Part shown: one piece after another, positions 45,257 to 53,238 of the stretch
How positions within the stretch are numbered: position 1 is the stretch's first letter
Layout: every line of letters begins with the position of its first letter
Program-made: the position numbers and the translations under genes
NCBI RefSeq assembly: GCF_009617995.1
Contig: NZ_CP044129.1
Coordinates: 1,116,001 to 1,180,000, forward strand
Length of the DNA: 64,000 bases
Origin: Halomicrobium sp. LC1Hm
GTDB lineage: Archaea > Halobacteriota > Halobacteria > Halobacteriales > Haloarculaceae
Direction: 5' to 3'
Notes under the pieces: model-generated
Database searches by the model: none
What the model was told of the DNA's origin: nothing
What the model saw: the letters and a program-made list of their open reading frames with translations, nothing else

Positions 45257-45520
45257 AGATACGGACAGCAGTTCGAAGACACACGGGACTACCTCACGCG
45301 CGCCGCCACGACAGCCAAGCGAGGGTTCGCCGCAGAACTCGAACCGGCCGTGACGAGAGTCCGCGAACTGACCGGCCGAGAGCCCGACCCTCCGGCCGGT
45401 CGTCTCGACGAGGTGTCGCTCGACCCACGCGCGGCGCGAACCGCGGTCGTCGAGAGGGCCACCGACGTGATTGGGACCGTGCGCGACCGCGTCACGGCCT
45501 GGCGTGGGACCGAGCGCTGA
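45257..45520 (+). pseudogene. DUF7553-like small helical protein, no recognisable start codon
   Basis: The frame ending at the TGA 45518-45520 encodes QQFEDTRDYLTRAATTAKRG and then ELEPAVTRVRELTGREPDPP, a charged helical pattern I associate with a common haloarchaeal family (from memory DUF7553, normally starting with Met a few residues before the FEDxRxYL motif). Here the frame is open upstream to about 45161 but contains no ATG, GTG or TTG. A TATA-like GATTTATTCG centred near 45236 predicts transcription from about 45263, just at this point. Either the start codon has been lost, or a rare start (for example ATT or ATA) is used. Confidence 0.55.
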
Positions 45521-45534
45521 TCGGGAAGACAATT

Positions 45535-45540
45535 CTTAAG
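45535..45540 (+). promoter_or_regulatory. tRNA-Val promoter (TATA-like CTTAAG)
   Basis: ATTCTTAAGTC surrounds CTTAAG about 30 bases before the mature tRNA 5' end at 45569, the right distance for an archaeal tRNA promoter. Confidence 0.55.
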
Positions 45541-45568
45541 TCTCCTCCTCGAATAGCCTGCACTGTCC

Positions 45569-45642
45569 GGGTTGGTGATCTAGTCGGTTATGATACCTCC
45601 TTCACACGGAGGAAGTCGGCGGTTCGAATCCGCCCCAACCCA
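45569..45642 (+). tRNA. tRNA-Val (anticodon CAC)
   Basis: 74 bases fold as a full cloverleaf. The acceptor stem is GGGTTGG with CCAACCC, followed by discriminator A. The anticodon arm is CCTCC-TTCACAC-GGAGG, with anticodon CAC at 45603-45605 reading GUG (valine). The T arm is GGCGG-TTCGAAT-CCGCC. No intron, and CCA is not encoded. The last 23 bases and the 45 bases after them are repeated downstream. Confidence 0.97.
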
Positions 45643-45881
45643 TTTCTGCGACGAACGGACGTGAGGAGCGAATGGACCCCGCGGATTCGGACCCTGCGAG
45701 ACGAACGCAGTGAGTCTCGCTTCGGTTCAAATCCGCCCCAACCCATTTCTGCGACGAACGGACGTGAGGAGCGAATGGACCCCGCGGATTGGAAGCAGAC
45801 GAGACGAGCATCGCGAGTCTCGGCGCGGTTCGAATCCGCCCCAACCCATTTCTGCGACGAACGGACGTGAATAGTGAATGG
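45620..45881 (+). repeat. tandem tRNA-Val 3'-tail repeats, period 103 bases
   Basis: Copy 1 (45620-45687) spans the T-arm end of the tRNA plus 45 flanking bases. Copy 2 (45723-45790) matches it over 68 bases with one mismatch (TTCAAAT for TTCGAAT). Copy 3 (45826-45870) matches over 45 bases and then decays to about 45881. Both offsets are exactly 103. Each 35-base spacer differs in sequence but holds a matching palindrome: GCGAGAC/GTCTCGC in the first and CGAGAC/GTCTCG in the second, each with an 11-base loop. The remaining bases to 45955 show only a TATA-like CACGTAATC for the next gene. Antisense reading frames here are repeats of tRNA sequence, not genes. Confidence 0.92.
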
Positions 45882-45955
45882 CTCTGTCGACTCACTTTTC
45901 GACGGTCCACTCGGCCGTCCCCAACACGTAATCCGCTGGCGGTCGGGGGAGTCGT

Positions 45956-46519
45956 ATGGGCGACGATCCACTGCACGAACGGATGGCCCGCTACGAGCAA
46001 CTCGCCAGCGAGGCCAGAGAGCGTGCCAGCGAACGCGACGCCGTCGGCGACGAGGTGGGCGACCGACTCGCCGACACGATCGCAGAGGCGGTCGACGAGG
46101 CGGGTGTCTCCATCGAGGCCGTCGACCGCTCGCGAGACGGCCACAACTACCGGTTCACGGCGCGACTCGACCGCGCGGCGCTGGTCGCGGCCCTGACCGA
46201 CGCCTTGCCGGCCGGGTTCGTCGTCTCGCACGTCAACGACGACGGATCGCTGAGCATCGAGTGGACGGGCTCGGACCGGACGCCGTCGAAGCGCGAACAC
46301 GGGGCGGTGCTGAAAGCGATCGTCGCCGAGGCGACCGAGACCGACGCCGACGGACTCATCGAGTCGGTGCCGTCCCGGACCGCCGTCCTCGACCGGGCCG
46401 AACAACTGGGGATCGATCGGGAGGACGCTGCCGATCGGCTGAGTCGACTGGCGACGCTGGACGTGGTCGACATCGCCGACGGTCGAGTCTACCCGGACAC
46501 GAACTTCTCGCGGTACTGA
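45956..46519 (+). CDS. hypothetical protein with possible winged-helix C-terminus
   Basis: 187-residue acidic protein, not recognised. The N-terminal 50 residues are charged and helical. The middle is a small alpha/beta unit (NYRFTARLDRAALVAALTDA then FVVSHVNDDGSLSIEW). The C-terminal 75 residues (KREHGAVLKAIVAEATETDA onward, ending VVDIADGRVYPDTNF) have helix-turn-helix-wing spacing and could bind DNA. ACGTAATC near 45926-45933 is a TATA-like box 27 bases before the ATG. Confidence 0.75.
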   Translation: MGDDPLHERMARYEQLASEARERASERDAVGDEVGDRLADTIAEAVDEAGVSIEAVDRSRDGHNYRFTARLDRAALVAALTDALPAGFVVSHVNDDGSLSIEWTGSDRTPSKREHGAVLKAIVAEATETDADGLIESVPSRTAVLDRAEQLGIDREDAADRLSRLATLDVVDIADGRVYPDTNFSRY

Positions 46520-46555
46520 GTGGCTGGTGATCGACGATCCCGGCCGCTCAGTGTG

Positions 46556-46918
46556 TCACTCGCTGAGGTCGACCGTGCCCTTCGAGTCCCAGATCTCCAT
46601 CATCAGCTGGGCGAAGGTGGCCGTTCGGACTGGGTAGCCGTCGGTGTTGGTCGCGTCGACGGGCTTGCTGGCGAGTTTCTCGACGATCGTCTCGTTGTAG
46701 TCCATGTCCGCGAGCGTCTCGCGCACGTCGAAGGTGAACGTCCCGTCGTCGTCGGTCGTGAGCCACGCGGCGGCCTGTGCCTTCTCGCTGTACTCGATCG
46801 TGTACGTCTCACCGCCGACGAGGTCGCAGATGTCGTCGAGGCGTCCGATTTCGAGATCGTCGTCGCCGACCTCGACGAACAGCGTGTCGTCGTCGATGCG
46901 GGTGTCGTACCGCTCCAT
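46556..46918 (-). CDS. hypothetical protein
   Basis: 120-residue very acidic soluble protein, not recognised. The N-terminal 60 residues are beta-rich (DTLFVEVGDDDLEIGRL, YTIEYSEKAQAAAWL); the C-terminal half is mixed and ends TFAQLMMEIWDSKGTVDLSE. The ATG (MERYDTRI) is supported by a minus-strand TATA-like TCTTTTGAG centred near 46945. It converges with the previous hypothetical gene. Confidence 0.72.
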   Translation of the reverse strand: MERYDTRIDDDTLFVEVGDDDLEIGRLDDICDLVGGETYTIEYSEKAQAAAWLTTDDDGTFTFDVRETLADMDYNETIVEKLASKPVDATNTDGYPVRTATFAQLMMEIWDSKGTVDLSE

Positions 46919-47029
46919 ACCCGTACTCGGACGGTGGGGCTCAAAAGACGTGCCGCTTTCCGGCGAGGTCGTGTGTCGCTCGCGAGATTCGCCCCCACTG
47001 TCTTGCCCCTCTGTCACGAACTGACGACC

Positions 47030-47815
47030 GTGGCGCTCGCACTGACACCCACGACGGTCGCGGTGTTCGTCGGCGTCGTCCTGATCGCCGGAGCGGTCAA
47101 CGGCCTCGCCGGCTTCGGGTTCGCACTCGTCGGGACGATGGCACTGGCGACCGTGGTCGAACCGACGACGGCGGTCGTGTTCATGATCGTGCCGATTCTG
47201 GCGGCCAACGCCTCGCTCGTTCGGGAACTGTCGGTCGAGGACGTACGCAGTTGTGGTCGCCGGTTCGGTCCGCTGCTGGCCGCGGCCCTGATCGGCACCG
47301 TCGTCGGGCTGGCCGTGGTCGACCGACTCCCCGCGGCCCCTCTCAGAGTCGGGCTCGGTGTGGTGACGCTCGGCTTCGTCGCGACGGCACAGCGAGCGGT
47401 GCCGATTCCGTGGTTCGACCGGCTGAAAGCGGGCTGTTTCGTCGAGACGCCACTGGCGATGGTCGCCATCGGCGGCGTCTCCGGCGTCCTCTTTGGCGGG
47501 ACCAACGTCGGCGTCCAGCTGATCGCCTATCTGCGGAGTCGCGATCTCTCACACGAGCTGTTTGTCGGCGTCGCCGCGATGATCTTCCTGGGTCTGAACG
47601 CGGTACGGGTCGGCGCTGCCGGGGCGCTCGGACTGTATCCCGATCTCACGACGGTGGCCCTCTCCGTCGCGGCCGCAGTGCCAGCGGTTGCAGGCGTCGC
47701 CGTCGGCCGGCGGCTTCGAGTGCGGATTCCAGAGCAGGCCCGCCGTCGCTTCGTCCTCGGGCTGCTGGCCGTCGTCGGCGTCCGGCTCGTGCTCGGCGGG
47801 CTCGGGATCGCCTGA
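47030..47815 (+). CDS. TauE/SafE-family membrane permease
   Basis: 261-residue polytopic protein of the TauE/SafE (sulfite exporter / anion permease) family, with about eight helices. AGAVNGLAGFGFALVGTMAL near residues 18-37 and GGVSGVLFGGTNVGVQLIAYL near 148-168 are the two internal-repeat glycine motifs. The substrate is unknown. I start it at the GTG (VALALTPTT); a TTG about nine codons upstream is possible. Confidence 0.85.
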   Translation: MALALTPTTVAVFVGVVLIAGAVNGLAGFGFALVGTMALATVVEPTTAVVFMIVPILAANASLVRELSVEDVRSCGRRFGPLLAAALIGTVVGLAVVDRLPAAPLRVGLGVVTLGFVATAQRAVPIPWFDRLKAGCFVETPLAMVAIGGVSGVLFGGTNVGVQLIAYLRSRDLSHELFVGVAAMIFLGLNAVRVGAAGALGLYPDLTTVALSVAAAVPAVAGVAVGRRLRVRIPEQARRRFVLGLLAVVGVRLVLGGLGIA

Positions 47816-47895
47816 GCGCGCAGTCCTGTCGACTCTCTCACCCCTTGCCGGCGAGAGCGTGCGGTTCAAGTATTCCTCGGTGTAACAACTGGGAA

Positions 47896-49044
47896 ATGAG
47901 ACGACGGAACTTCCTCACGCGAACCGGAGCCGGCCTCGCAGGCCTGACTGCGCTGTCGGGCTGTACCGGCGACGGCGGCGACGGGACCGAGTCGGCGAGT
48001 ACCGAGAGCGCGACCGACACCGAGGCCACGGAGAGCGCGACCGAGGCGGGAACGACGACCGGGTCCGTCGAAGAACTGAGCGGGACGCTGTCGGTCGCGA
48101 CCTACTCGTCGTTCGTCGGCGACGGCGCGGCCGGCAACTGGCTCAAATCCGAATTCGAGTCCGAGCACCCGGAGGTGACCGTCGAGTTCGAGACGCCCGA
48201 GAACGGGCTCAACCAGTACATCCAGCGCAAGTCCGAGGGCGCGCCGATCGACGCCGACCTGTTCGTTGGGCTCAACACGGGGGAACTCGTCCGGGCCGAC
48301 GAGCAACTCGACGAGACGCTGTTCGCGACCGCCAGTGACCGCATCGACGGCGCGGACACGGTCAGGTCGGAACTGCAGTTCGATCCCGACGGTCGCGTCG
48401 TTCCCTACGACACCGGGTACATCAGCCTCGTCTACGACGAGGGCGAGGTCGACGCGCCGGGCACCTTCGACGCCCTGCTCGAACCCGCCTACGAGGACGC
48501 GCTGATCGCCCAGAACGCCCAGCAGTCCGACCCCGGTCGCGCGTTCTTGCTGTGGACGATCTACAACAAGGACCCTGACGGCTATCTGGACTACTGGGTG
48601 GGGCTGGTCGACAACGGCGTCACGATCCTCTCGGACTGGGAGCAGGCGTACAACGCGTACTCGGACGAGGAGGCCCCGATGGTCGTCTCGTACTCGACCG
48701 ATCAGGTGTTCTACCACGGCGAGGGCGTCGACATGTCGCGCCACCAGGTCGGTTTCCTGAACGATCAGGGCTACGCCAACCCCGAGGGGATGGCCCAGTT
48801 CGTCGACAGCGACGACGCCGAACTGGCCCAGGCGTTCGCCTCCTTCGCACTGACAGCGCCGGCCCAGCGCGAGATCGCCACGCGAAACGTCCAGTTCCCG
48901 GCCGTCGAGGGCGTCGACCCCGGCGGCGACTTCGGCGAGTACGCGCTGGAGCCCCCCGAGCCTGTCACCTTCACCTACGACGAGCTGTCGGGCAACGTGA
49001 GCGGCTGGATCGACGAGTGGGCCCGACAGATCGCGAGCAACTAG
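47896..49044 (+). CDS. thiB: thiamine-type ABC transporter substrate-binding lipoprotein
   Basis: 382-residue solute-binding protein. The N-terminus MRRRNFLTRTGAGLAGLTAL followed by SGC is a Tat signal with lipobox, then a Ser/Thr/Glu-rich linker (residues 32-60). The mature domain matches ThiB/TbpA: LSVATYSSFVGDGAAG, VVPYDTGYISLVYD and SDWEQAYNAYSDEEAPMVVS are typical for thiamine-binding proteins, although iron- or polyamine-binding relatives share the fold. TTCAAGTATT centred near 47869 supports the ATG. No TPP riboswitch element is visible in the 80 bases upstream. Confidence 0.88.
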   Translation: MRRRNFLTRTGAGLAGLTALSGCTGDGGDGTESASTESATDTEATESATEAGTTTGSVEELSGTLSVATYSSFVGDGAAGNWLKSEFESEHPEVTVEFETPENGLNQYIQRKSEGAPIDADLFVGLNTGELVRADEQLDETLFATASDRIDGADTVRSELQFDPDGRVVPYDTGYISLVYDEGEVDAPGTFDALLEPAYEDALIAQNAQQSDPGRAFLLWTIYNKDPDGYLDYWVGLVDNGVTILSDWEQAYNAYSDEEAPMVVSYSTDQVFYHGEGVDMSRHQVGFLNDQGYANPEGMAQFVDSDDAELAQAFASFALTAPAQREIATRNVQFPAVEGVDPGGDFGEYALEPPEPVTFTYDELSGNVSGWIDEWARQIASN

Positions 49045-49045
49045 G

Positions 49046-50743
49046 ATGGACGCCCGGGTCGACAGACTCGCGCTGCCGGTGGGGGTCATCGCGACACTGG
49101 CGACGCTGCTGGTCGTGTTCTACTACCCCGTCGGGAGCGTCCTCGTCGGCGCGGTCCGTGTCGGCGGGCAGCTCTCGCTTGAACCGCTGGGGGCGGTCCT
49201 CGGCGACCCGTTCTACGCGGATCGGTTCGGCTTTACGGCGTATCAGGCGCTGCTGTCGACGGTCGCCAGCGTCCTCGTCGGACTGCCGGGCGCGTATCTG
49301 CTGGCTCGCTTCGAGTTTCCCGGCCGGCGCTTCCTGCGCTCGGTGACGATTCTCCCCTTCGTCCTGCCGTCGATCATGGTCGCGGTGGGCTTTCTGGCGA
49401 TGTTCGGCCGCACCGGGCTGTTCAACGACCTGCTCGCCGTCGTCGGGCTCGGCCCCGTCGAACTCACCTTCACGCTGGAGATCATCGTGCTGGCCCACGC
49501 CTTCTACAACGCGCCGCTGGTGACGCGACTGGTGACGGCCGCCTGGGAGTCGGTCGACGCGCGACGCGTCGAGACTGCCCGGACGCTGGGTGCGTCACCG
49601 CTCGTGGCGTTTCGCGACGTGGTCGTCCCGCAGTTGCTCCCGGCGCTGCTGACCGCCGCGGTGCTCACCTTCCTCTTTACGTTCATGTCGTTCCCGATCG
49701 TGCTGGCGCTGGGCGGGCTCGAATTCGCGACCGTCGAGGTGTGGCTGTTTGCCCGCGTTCAGAACCTCGCGCTGACCGAGGCGGCGACGCTCGGCGCTAT
49801 CGAGACGGCGCTGTCGCTGGGACTGATCTACGTCTACCTCCGGTTCGAGGCGATGCAACTCGGTGCCGGCGGGGGATCTCGTTCGATCGATCGAGAGCCG
49901 CTGTTGGCCGGCTGGCGGTCGCTGGTCGATCCGCGCCGGCTCGCGCTCCTGTCGTACGGCGGCGTCGTGCTGGTCCTGTTCGTCGGGCCGCTGGCGAGTC
50001 TGGTCGTCGAGAGCGTCACGACGCCCGAGGGACAGTTCACGACCGACTACTACGCCTTCCTGCTGGCCCAGCAGGCCTCGGCCGCGACCGGGACGGTCCA
50101 GCCCGTGCCGGCGATCACGAACTCGCTGCTCTTTGCGGCCGGCGCGCTCGTGCTCGCGCTCCCGATGGGCGTCGTCGTCTCGGTGGTCGCCGCCCGCGAG
50201 ACGCGCGGCTCGCGGATCGCCGAGGCGCTGCTGACGGCACCGCTCGCGGTCAGCGGGATCGTCCTCGGTCTGGGGATGCTCCGGACGCTCGTGTTCGGGA
50301 CGGAGCTGTTCGGCCACCGGCTGACGGTCACCGGCCCGGTCGCGATCGTCGCCGCCCACGCGGTCGCGGGCTACCCCTTCGTCACCCGGACGGTGACGCC
50401 GGCACTGAGTGCCATCGACGACCGACTCGTCGACGCTGCCCGCTCGCTGGGTGCGAGCCGGACGACGGCCCTCCTCGACGTGGAACTGCCGCTGATCGCC
50501 GCCGCGCTCGTGGCCGGGGCGGCCTTCGCCGTCGCCATCAGCATCGGCGAGTTCGACACGACGGTGTTGCTCGCCGAGGGCGTCGACAGCGCGACGATGC
50601 CGGTGGCGCTGGAACGATACACCGGGAACCGCTCGCTGGGGCCGAACCTCGGACCGGCGACGGCGATGGGGACGGTGTTGCTCGCGGTGACGACCGTCAG
50701 CTTCGTGGTGATCGACCGCGTGGGCGGGCGGTGGGAACGATGA
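49046..50743 (+). CDS. thiP: thiamine-type ABC transporter permease (fused double permease)
   Basis: 565-residue permease with two homologous halves of about six helices each. EAA-type loops contacting the ATPase are TARTLGASPLVAFRDVVVPQL in the first half and AARSLGASRTTALLDVELPL in the second. One-chain double permeases are the norm for ThiP and FbpB. It starts one base after the thiB stop, and its end overlaps thiQ by 4 bases. Confidence 0.9.
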   Translation: MDARVDRLALPVGVIATLATLLVVFYYPVGSVLVGAVRVGGQLSLEPLGAVLGDPFYADRFGFTAYQALLSTVASVLVGLPGAYLLARFEFPGRRFLRSVTILPFVLPSIMVAVGFLAMFGRTGLFNDLLAVVGLGPVELTFTLEIIVLAHAFYNAPLVTRLVTAAWESVDARRVETARTLGASPLVAFRDVVVPQLLPALLTAAVLTFLFTFMSFPIVLALGGLEFATVEVWLFARVQNLALTEAATLGAIETALSLGLIYVYLRFEAMQLGAGGGSRSIDREPLLAGWRSLVDPRRLALLSYGGVVLVLFVGPLASLVVESVTTPEGQFTTDYYAFLLAQQASAATGTVQPVPAITNSLLFAAGALVLALPMGVVVSVVAARETRGSRIAEALLTAPLAVSGIVLGLGMLRTLVFGTELFGHRLTVTGPVAIVAAHAVAGYPFVTRTVTPALSAIDDRLVDAARSLGASRTTALLDVELPLIAAALVAGAAFAVAISIGEFDTTVLLAEGVDSATMPVALERYTGNRSLGPNLGPATAMGTVLLAVTTVSFVVIDRVGGRWER

Positions 50744-51798
50744 CGACACCGGGCGTCGAAATCGAGGGACTGACTGTCGGCTACGACGACGTGACCGCGC
50801 TGGACGACGTGTCGCTGTCGGTCACAGACGGCGAGTTCTTCACTCTCGTCGGTCCCTCGGGCTGTGGGAAGACGACGACGCTGCGCTCGATTGCCGGCCT
50901 GGAGTCGCTCGATCGCGGGATCGTCTCGATCGGCGGCCGGGACGTGACCGGCGAGCCGCCCGAGGACCGCGAGACGGGGATCGTCTTCCAGAACTACGCG
51001 CTCTTTCCCCACATGAGCGTCCGCGAGAACGTCGCCTACGGGCTCCAGTTTCGCGACAGTCCCGCGCGCGACGACGACGAGCGCGTGACGGAACTGCTGG
51101 AACTCGTCGAGGTCGCCGACCTCGCCGACCGCGACCCCGACCAGCTGTCCGGTGGCCAGCAACAGCGGGTCGCGCTGGCGCGTGCGCTCGCACCCGAGCC
51201 GGCGGTGCTCTTGCTGGACGAACCCCTCTCGGCGCTGGACGCACAGCTGCGCCAGCGCCTGCGCGTCCAGCTCAAACGGATCCAGTCGGAGCTGGGGATC
51301 ACCACCGTCTACGTCACCCACGACCAGGCCGAGGCGCTGGCGATCAGCGACCGCGTGGCGGTGCTGCGCGAGGGCCGCGTCGAGCAGGTCGCGACGCCGG
51401 AGACGGTGTACCGCGAGCCGGCGACGCGGTTCGTCGCGGAGTTCGTCGGCGACAACAACGTCTTCGACGGCGTCGTCACGCCGGACGGGACGCGGGCAAC
51501 TGTCGGCGACGCTGCCATCGCGCTCCCGGCTGGCAGTGACTGCGACCGCGGCGAGTCCGTCGTCGTCGCCGTTCGGCCCGAAGCGATCGCCGTCGGCCGG
51601 GACAGTGCGGACACGCCGGCCACGGAGCGGACGGTGTCCCTGCGGGCGACGGTCGAGACGGTGGAGTTCCTCGGTGACGCCTACCGAGTCCACTGCGAGT
51701 GGCAGGGCCGGACGCTCGTCGTCAAGACCGACGCCGACGAACCGCCCGCGGGCGACGTGGCGCTCCGCGTCGACCCGGCGGACGTGCGCGTCCTCTGA
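50740..51798 (+). CDS. thiQ: thiamine-type ABC transporter ATP-binding protein
   Basis: 352-residue ABC ATPase with Walker A GPSGCGKTT, signature LSGGQQQR, Walker B LLLDEP and the switch His in VYVTHDQAEAL. The C-terminal 110 residues form a TOBE-like regulatory domain, longer than in E. coli ThiQ and more like PotA/FbpC. Substrate assignment therefore rests on the binding protein. It is the last gene of the thiBPQ operon. Confidence 0.9.
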   Translation: MTTPGVEIEGLTVGYDDVTALDDVSLSVTDGEFFTLVGPSGCGKTTTLRSIAGLESLDRGIVSIGGRDVTGEPPEDRETGIVFQNYALFPHMSVRENVAYGLQFRDSPARDDDERVTELLELVEVADLADRDPDQLSGGQQQRVALARALAPEPAVLLLDEPLSALDAQLRQRLRVQLKRIQSELGITTVYVTHDQAEALAISDRVAVLREGRVEQVATPETVYREPATRFVAEFVGDNNVFDGVVTPDGTRATVGDAAIALPAGSDCDRGESVVVAVRPEAIAVGRDSADTPATERTVSLRATVETVEFLGDAYRVHCEWQGRTLVVKTDADEPPAGDVALRVDPADVRVL

Positions 51799-51856
51799 CG
51801 ACAGGAGCGACGCGCGGATGGCTGGCCCTTTACCTCCCCGCCACCAACGCCGCCCC

Positions 51857-52864
51857 ATGACAGATCTGGGCAAGATCGACGCCTCGTTCTTCGACGAGAC
51901 GATCTATCCGAACCTCGGCGCGTCGCGGGCCGACGTGACCGTCGGGCCGCGCCACGGCGTCGACTTCGGGGTCCTTGACGTGGGTGGGCAGGCGGTCGTG
52001 ATCGCGACCGATCCGGTCTCGCTGTTGCCGGAACTCGGGCTCGAACGCGCCGGCCGCTTCGCCCTGGAGATCGTCCTGACCGACGTGGCCGTCTCCGGTG
52101 TCCCGCCGACCCACCTGGCGATGAGTCTCACGCTCCCGCCGTCCTGGAGCGACGACGACCTCGCGACAGTGTGGCGGGCGATCAGCGACCACGCCGAGCG
52201 CCTGGGCGTGAGCATCGTCTCGGGCCACACCGCGCGCTACCCCGGCATCGACAGCTCGTGGGTCGGGGGTGCGACGGTGCTTGGCGTCGGCGACCACGAC
52301 GACGTCGTCCGGCCCGACGGTGCGACGCCCGGCGACCAGCTCGTCGTGACGACCGGCCCGGCGGCCGAGGTGACGGGCCTGCTCTCGACGCTGTTTCCCG
52401 AGCGGCTGGGCGTCGACGCCGAAACCGTCGCGATCGCACAGGAGCGCGTCGACGACATCGCGGCCGTGGCCGACGCGCGGACGGCCTTCGCCGCCGGTGG
52501 TGTCACGGCGATGCACGACGCTACCGAGGGGGGCGTCGTCGGTGGGCTGACCGAGATGGCGACCGGAGCGGGCGTCCGCTTTACCGTCGACAGCGATCGG
52601 ATGCCGGTCCAGCCCGGCGTCGAGCGGGTGTGTGACGCCCTCGACGTGGATCCGTGGCTGGTGACGAGCGCGGGCACGCTGCTGCTGACCGTCGAGCCGG
52701 AGGCCACAGACGACGTGGTCGAGGCGTTGCGTGACCGCGGGACGCCGGCGGCGACCGTCGGCGAAGTCGTCGCCGGTGAGGGGGTCGTCCGGGACGGGGA
52801 GCGCGTCCACCCGCCCGACGGCGATCCCTCGTGGGACGCGTTCGACCGACTGAGCGGGGCCTGA
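51857..52864 (+). CDS. PurM/ThiL-superfamily (AIR-synthase-related) enzyme
   Basis: 335-residue protein of the PurM-like ATP-binding superfamily that includes PurM, PurL, ThiL, HypE and SelD. GVDFGVLDVGGQAVVIATDPV and MHDATEGGVVGGLTEMA are the superfamily's N- and C-domain signatures, and SIVSGHTARYPG resembles HypE-like members. Its place 58 bases after a thiamine transporter suggests a thiamine-phosphate kinase-like role, but this is inference. CCCTTTACC centred near 51830 provides its own TATA box. Confidence 0.8.
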   Translation: MTDLGKIDASFFDETIYPNLGASRADVTVGPRHGVDFGVLDVGGQAVVIATDPVSLLPELGLERAGRFALEIVLTDVAVSGVPPTHLAMSLTLPPSWSDDDLATVWRAISDHAERLGVSIVSGHTARYPGIDSSWVGGATVLGVGDHDDVVRPDGATPGDQLVVTTGPAAEVTGLLSTLFPERLGVDAETVAIAQERVDDIAAVADARTAFAAGGVTAMHDATEGGVVGGLTEMATGAGVRFTVDSDRMPVQPGVERVCDALDVDPWLVTSAGTLLLTVEPEATDDVVEALRDRGTPAATVGEVVAGEGVVRDGERVHPPDGDPSWDAFDRLSGA

Positions 52865-52932
52865 CACTGCCGGCAGTACGACCTCGCCGACGAGTTCGGC
52901 ACGCATTTACTCGCGGGGCCCCTTGTGTGGGT

Positions 52933-53184
52933 ATGGTAGCGGACACGAGCGGTCATCGGAACAAGATCGCCTTCGGCCTCGCGTTCGCGACGGTCGTGAT
53001 CGTTCCCGGACTGGCGAACTACGCGCTCTCCGGGATCGGACTGGACACCCTCGGAAGCGTCGTCTGGGCGATCGGCTACGGGCTCGGTGCGATCGCGATG
53101 TGGTCGATCTGGATCAGGCCACTGGAGCTGACCGGACCCGACGGCGTCGACCCCTCGGAGACCAGCGAGGAACACGTCGACTGA
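52933..53184 (+). CDS. small two-helix membrane protein
   Basis: 83-residue protein with hydrophobic segments near residues 12-32 and 38-60 and an acidic C-terminal tail (PSETSEEHVD). Not recognised. CATTTACTC centred near 52906 lies 27 bases before the ATG, consistent with a leaderless gene. Confidence 0.72.
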   Translation: MVADTSGHRNKIAFGLAFATVVIVPGLANYALSGIGLDTLGSVVWAIGYGLGAIAMWSIWIRPLELTGPDGVDPSETSEEHVD

Positions 53185-53238
53185 ATCAGATACAACGGCT
53201 GTAGTAACTCTTTTCAGCCAGTCGGCCACACGTGCAGT

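Noticed and set aside
45620-45881. CRISPR array
   Set aside because: Only three units, 68-base repeats derived from a tRNA, 35-base spacers with palindromes, and no cas genes.
45602-46405. Long minus-strand reading frame through the tRNA-Val repeats, with repeated NGLGRIRT and MGWGGFEP-like peptides
   Set aside because: It is the antisense translation of the tRNA tail and its copies plus the antisense of the next gene; the repetition reflects the DNA repeats, not a protein.
47816-47895. TPP riboswitch upstream of thiB
   Set aside because: Only 80 bases are available, no CUGAGA-type core is present, and the TATA position implies an essentially leaderless transcript.
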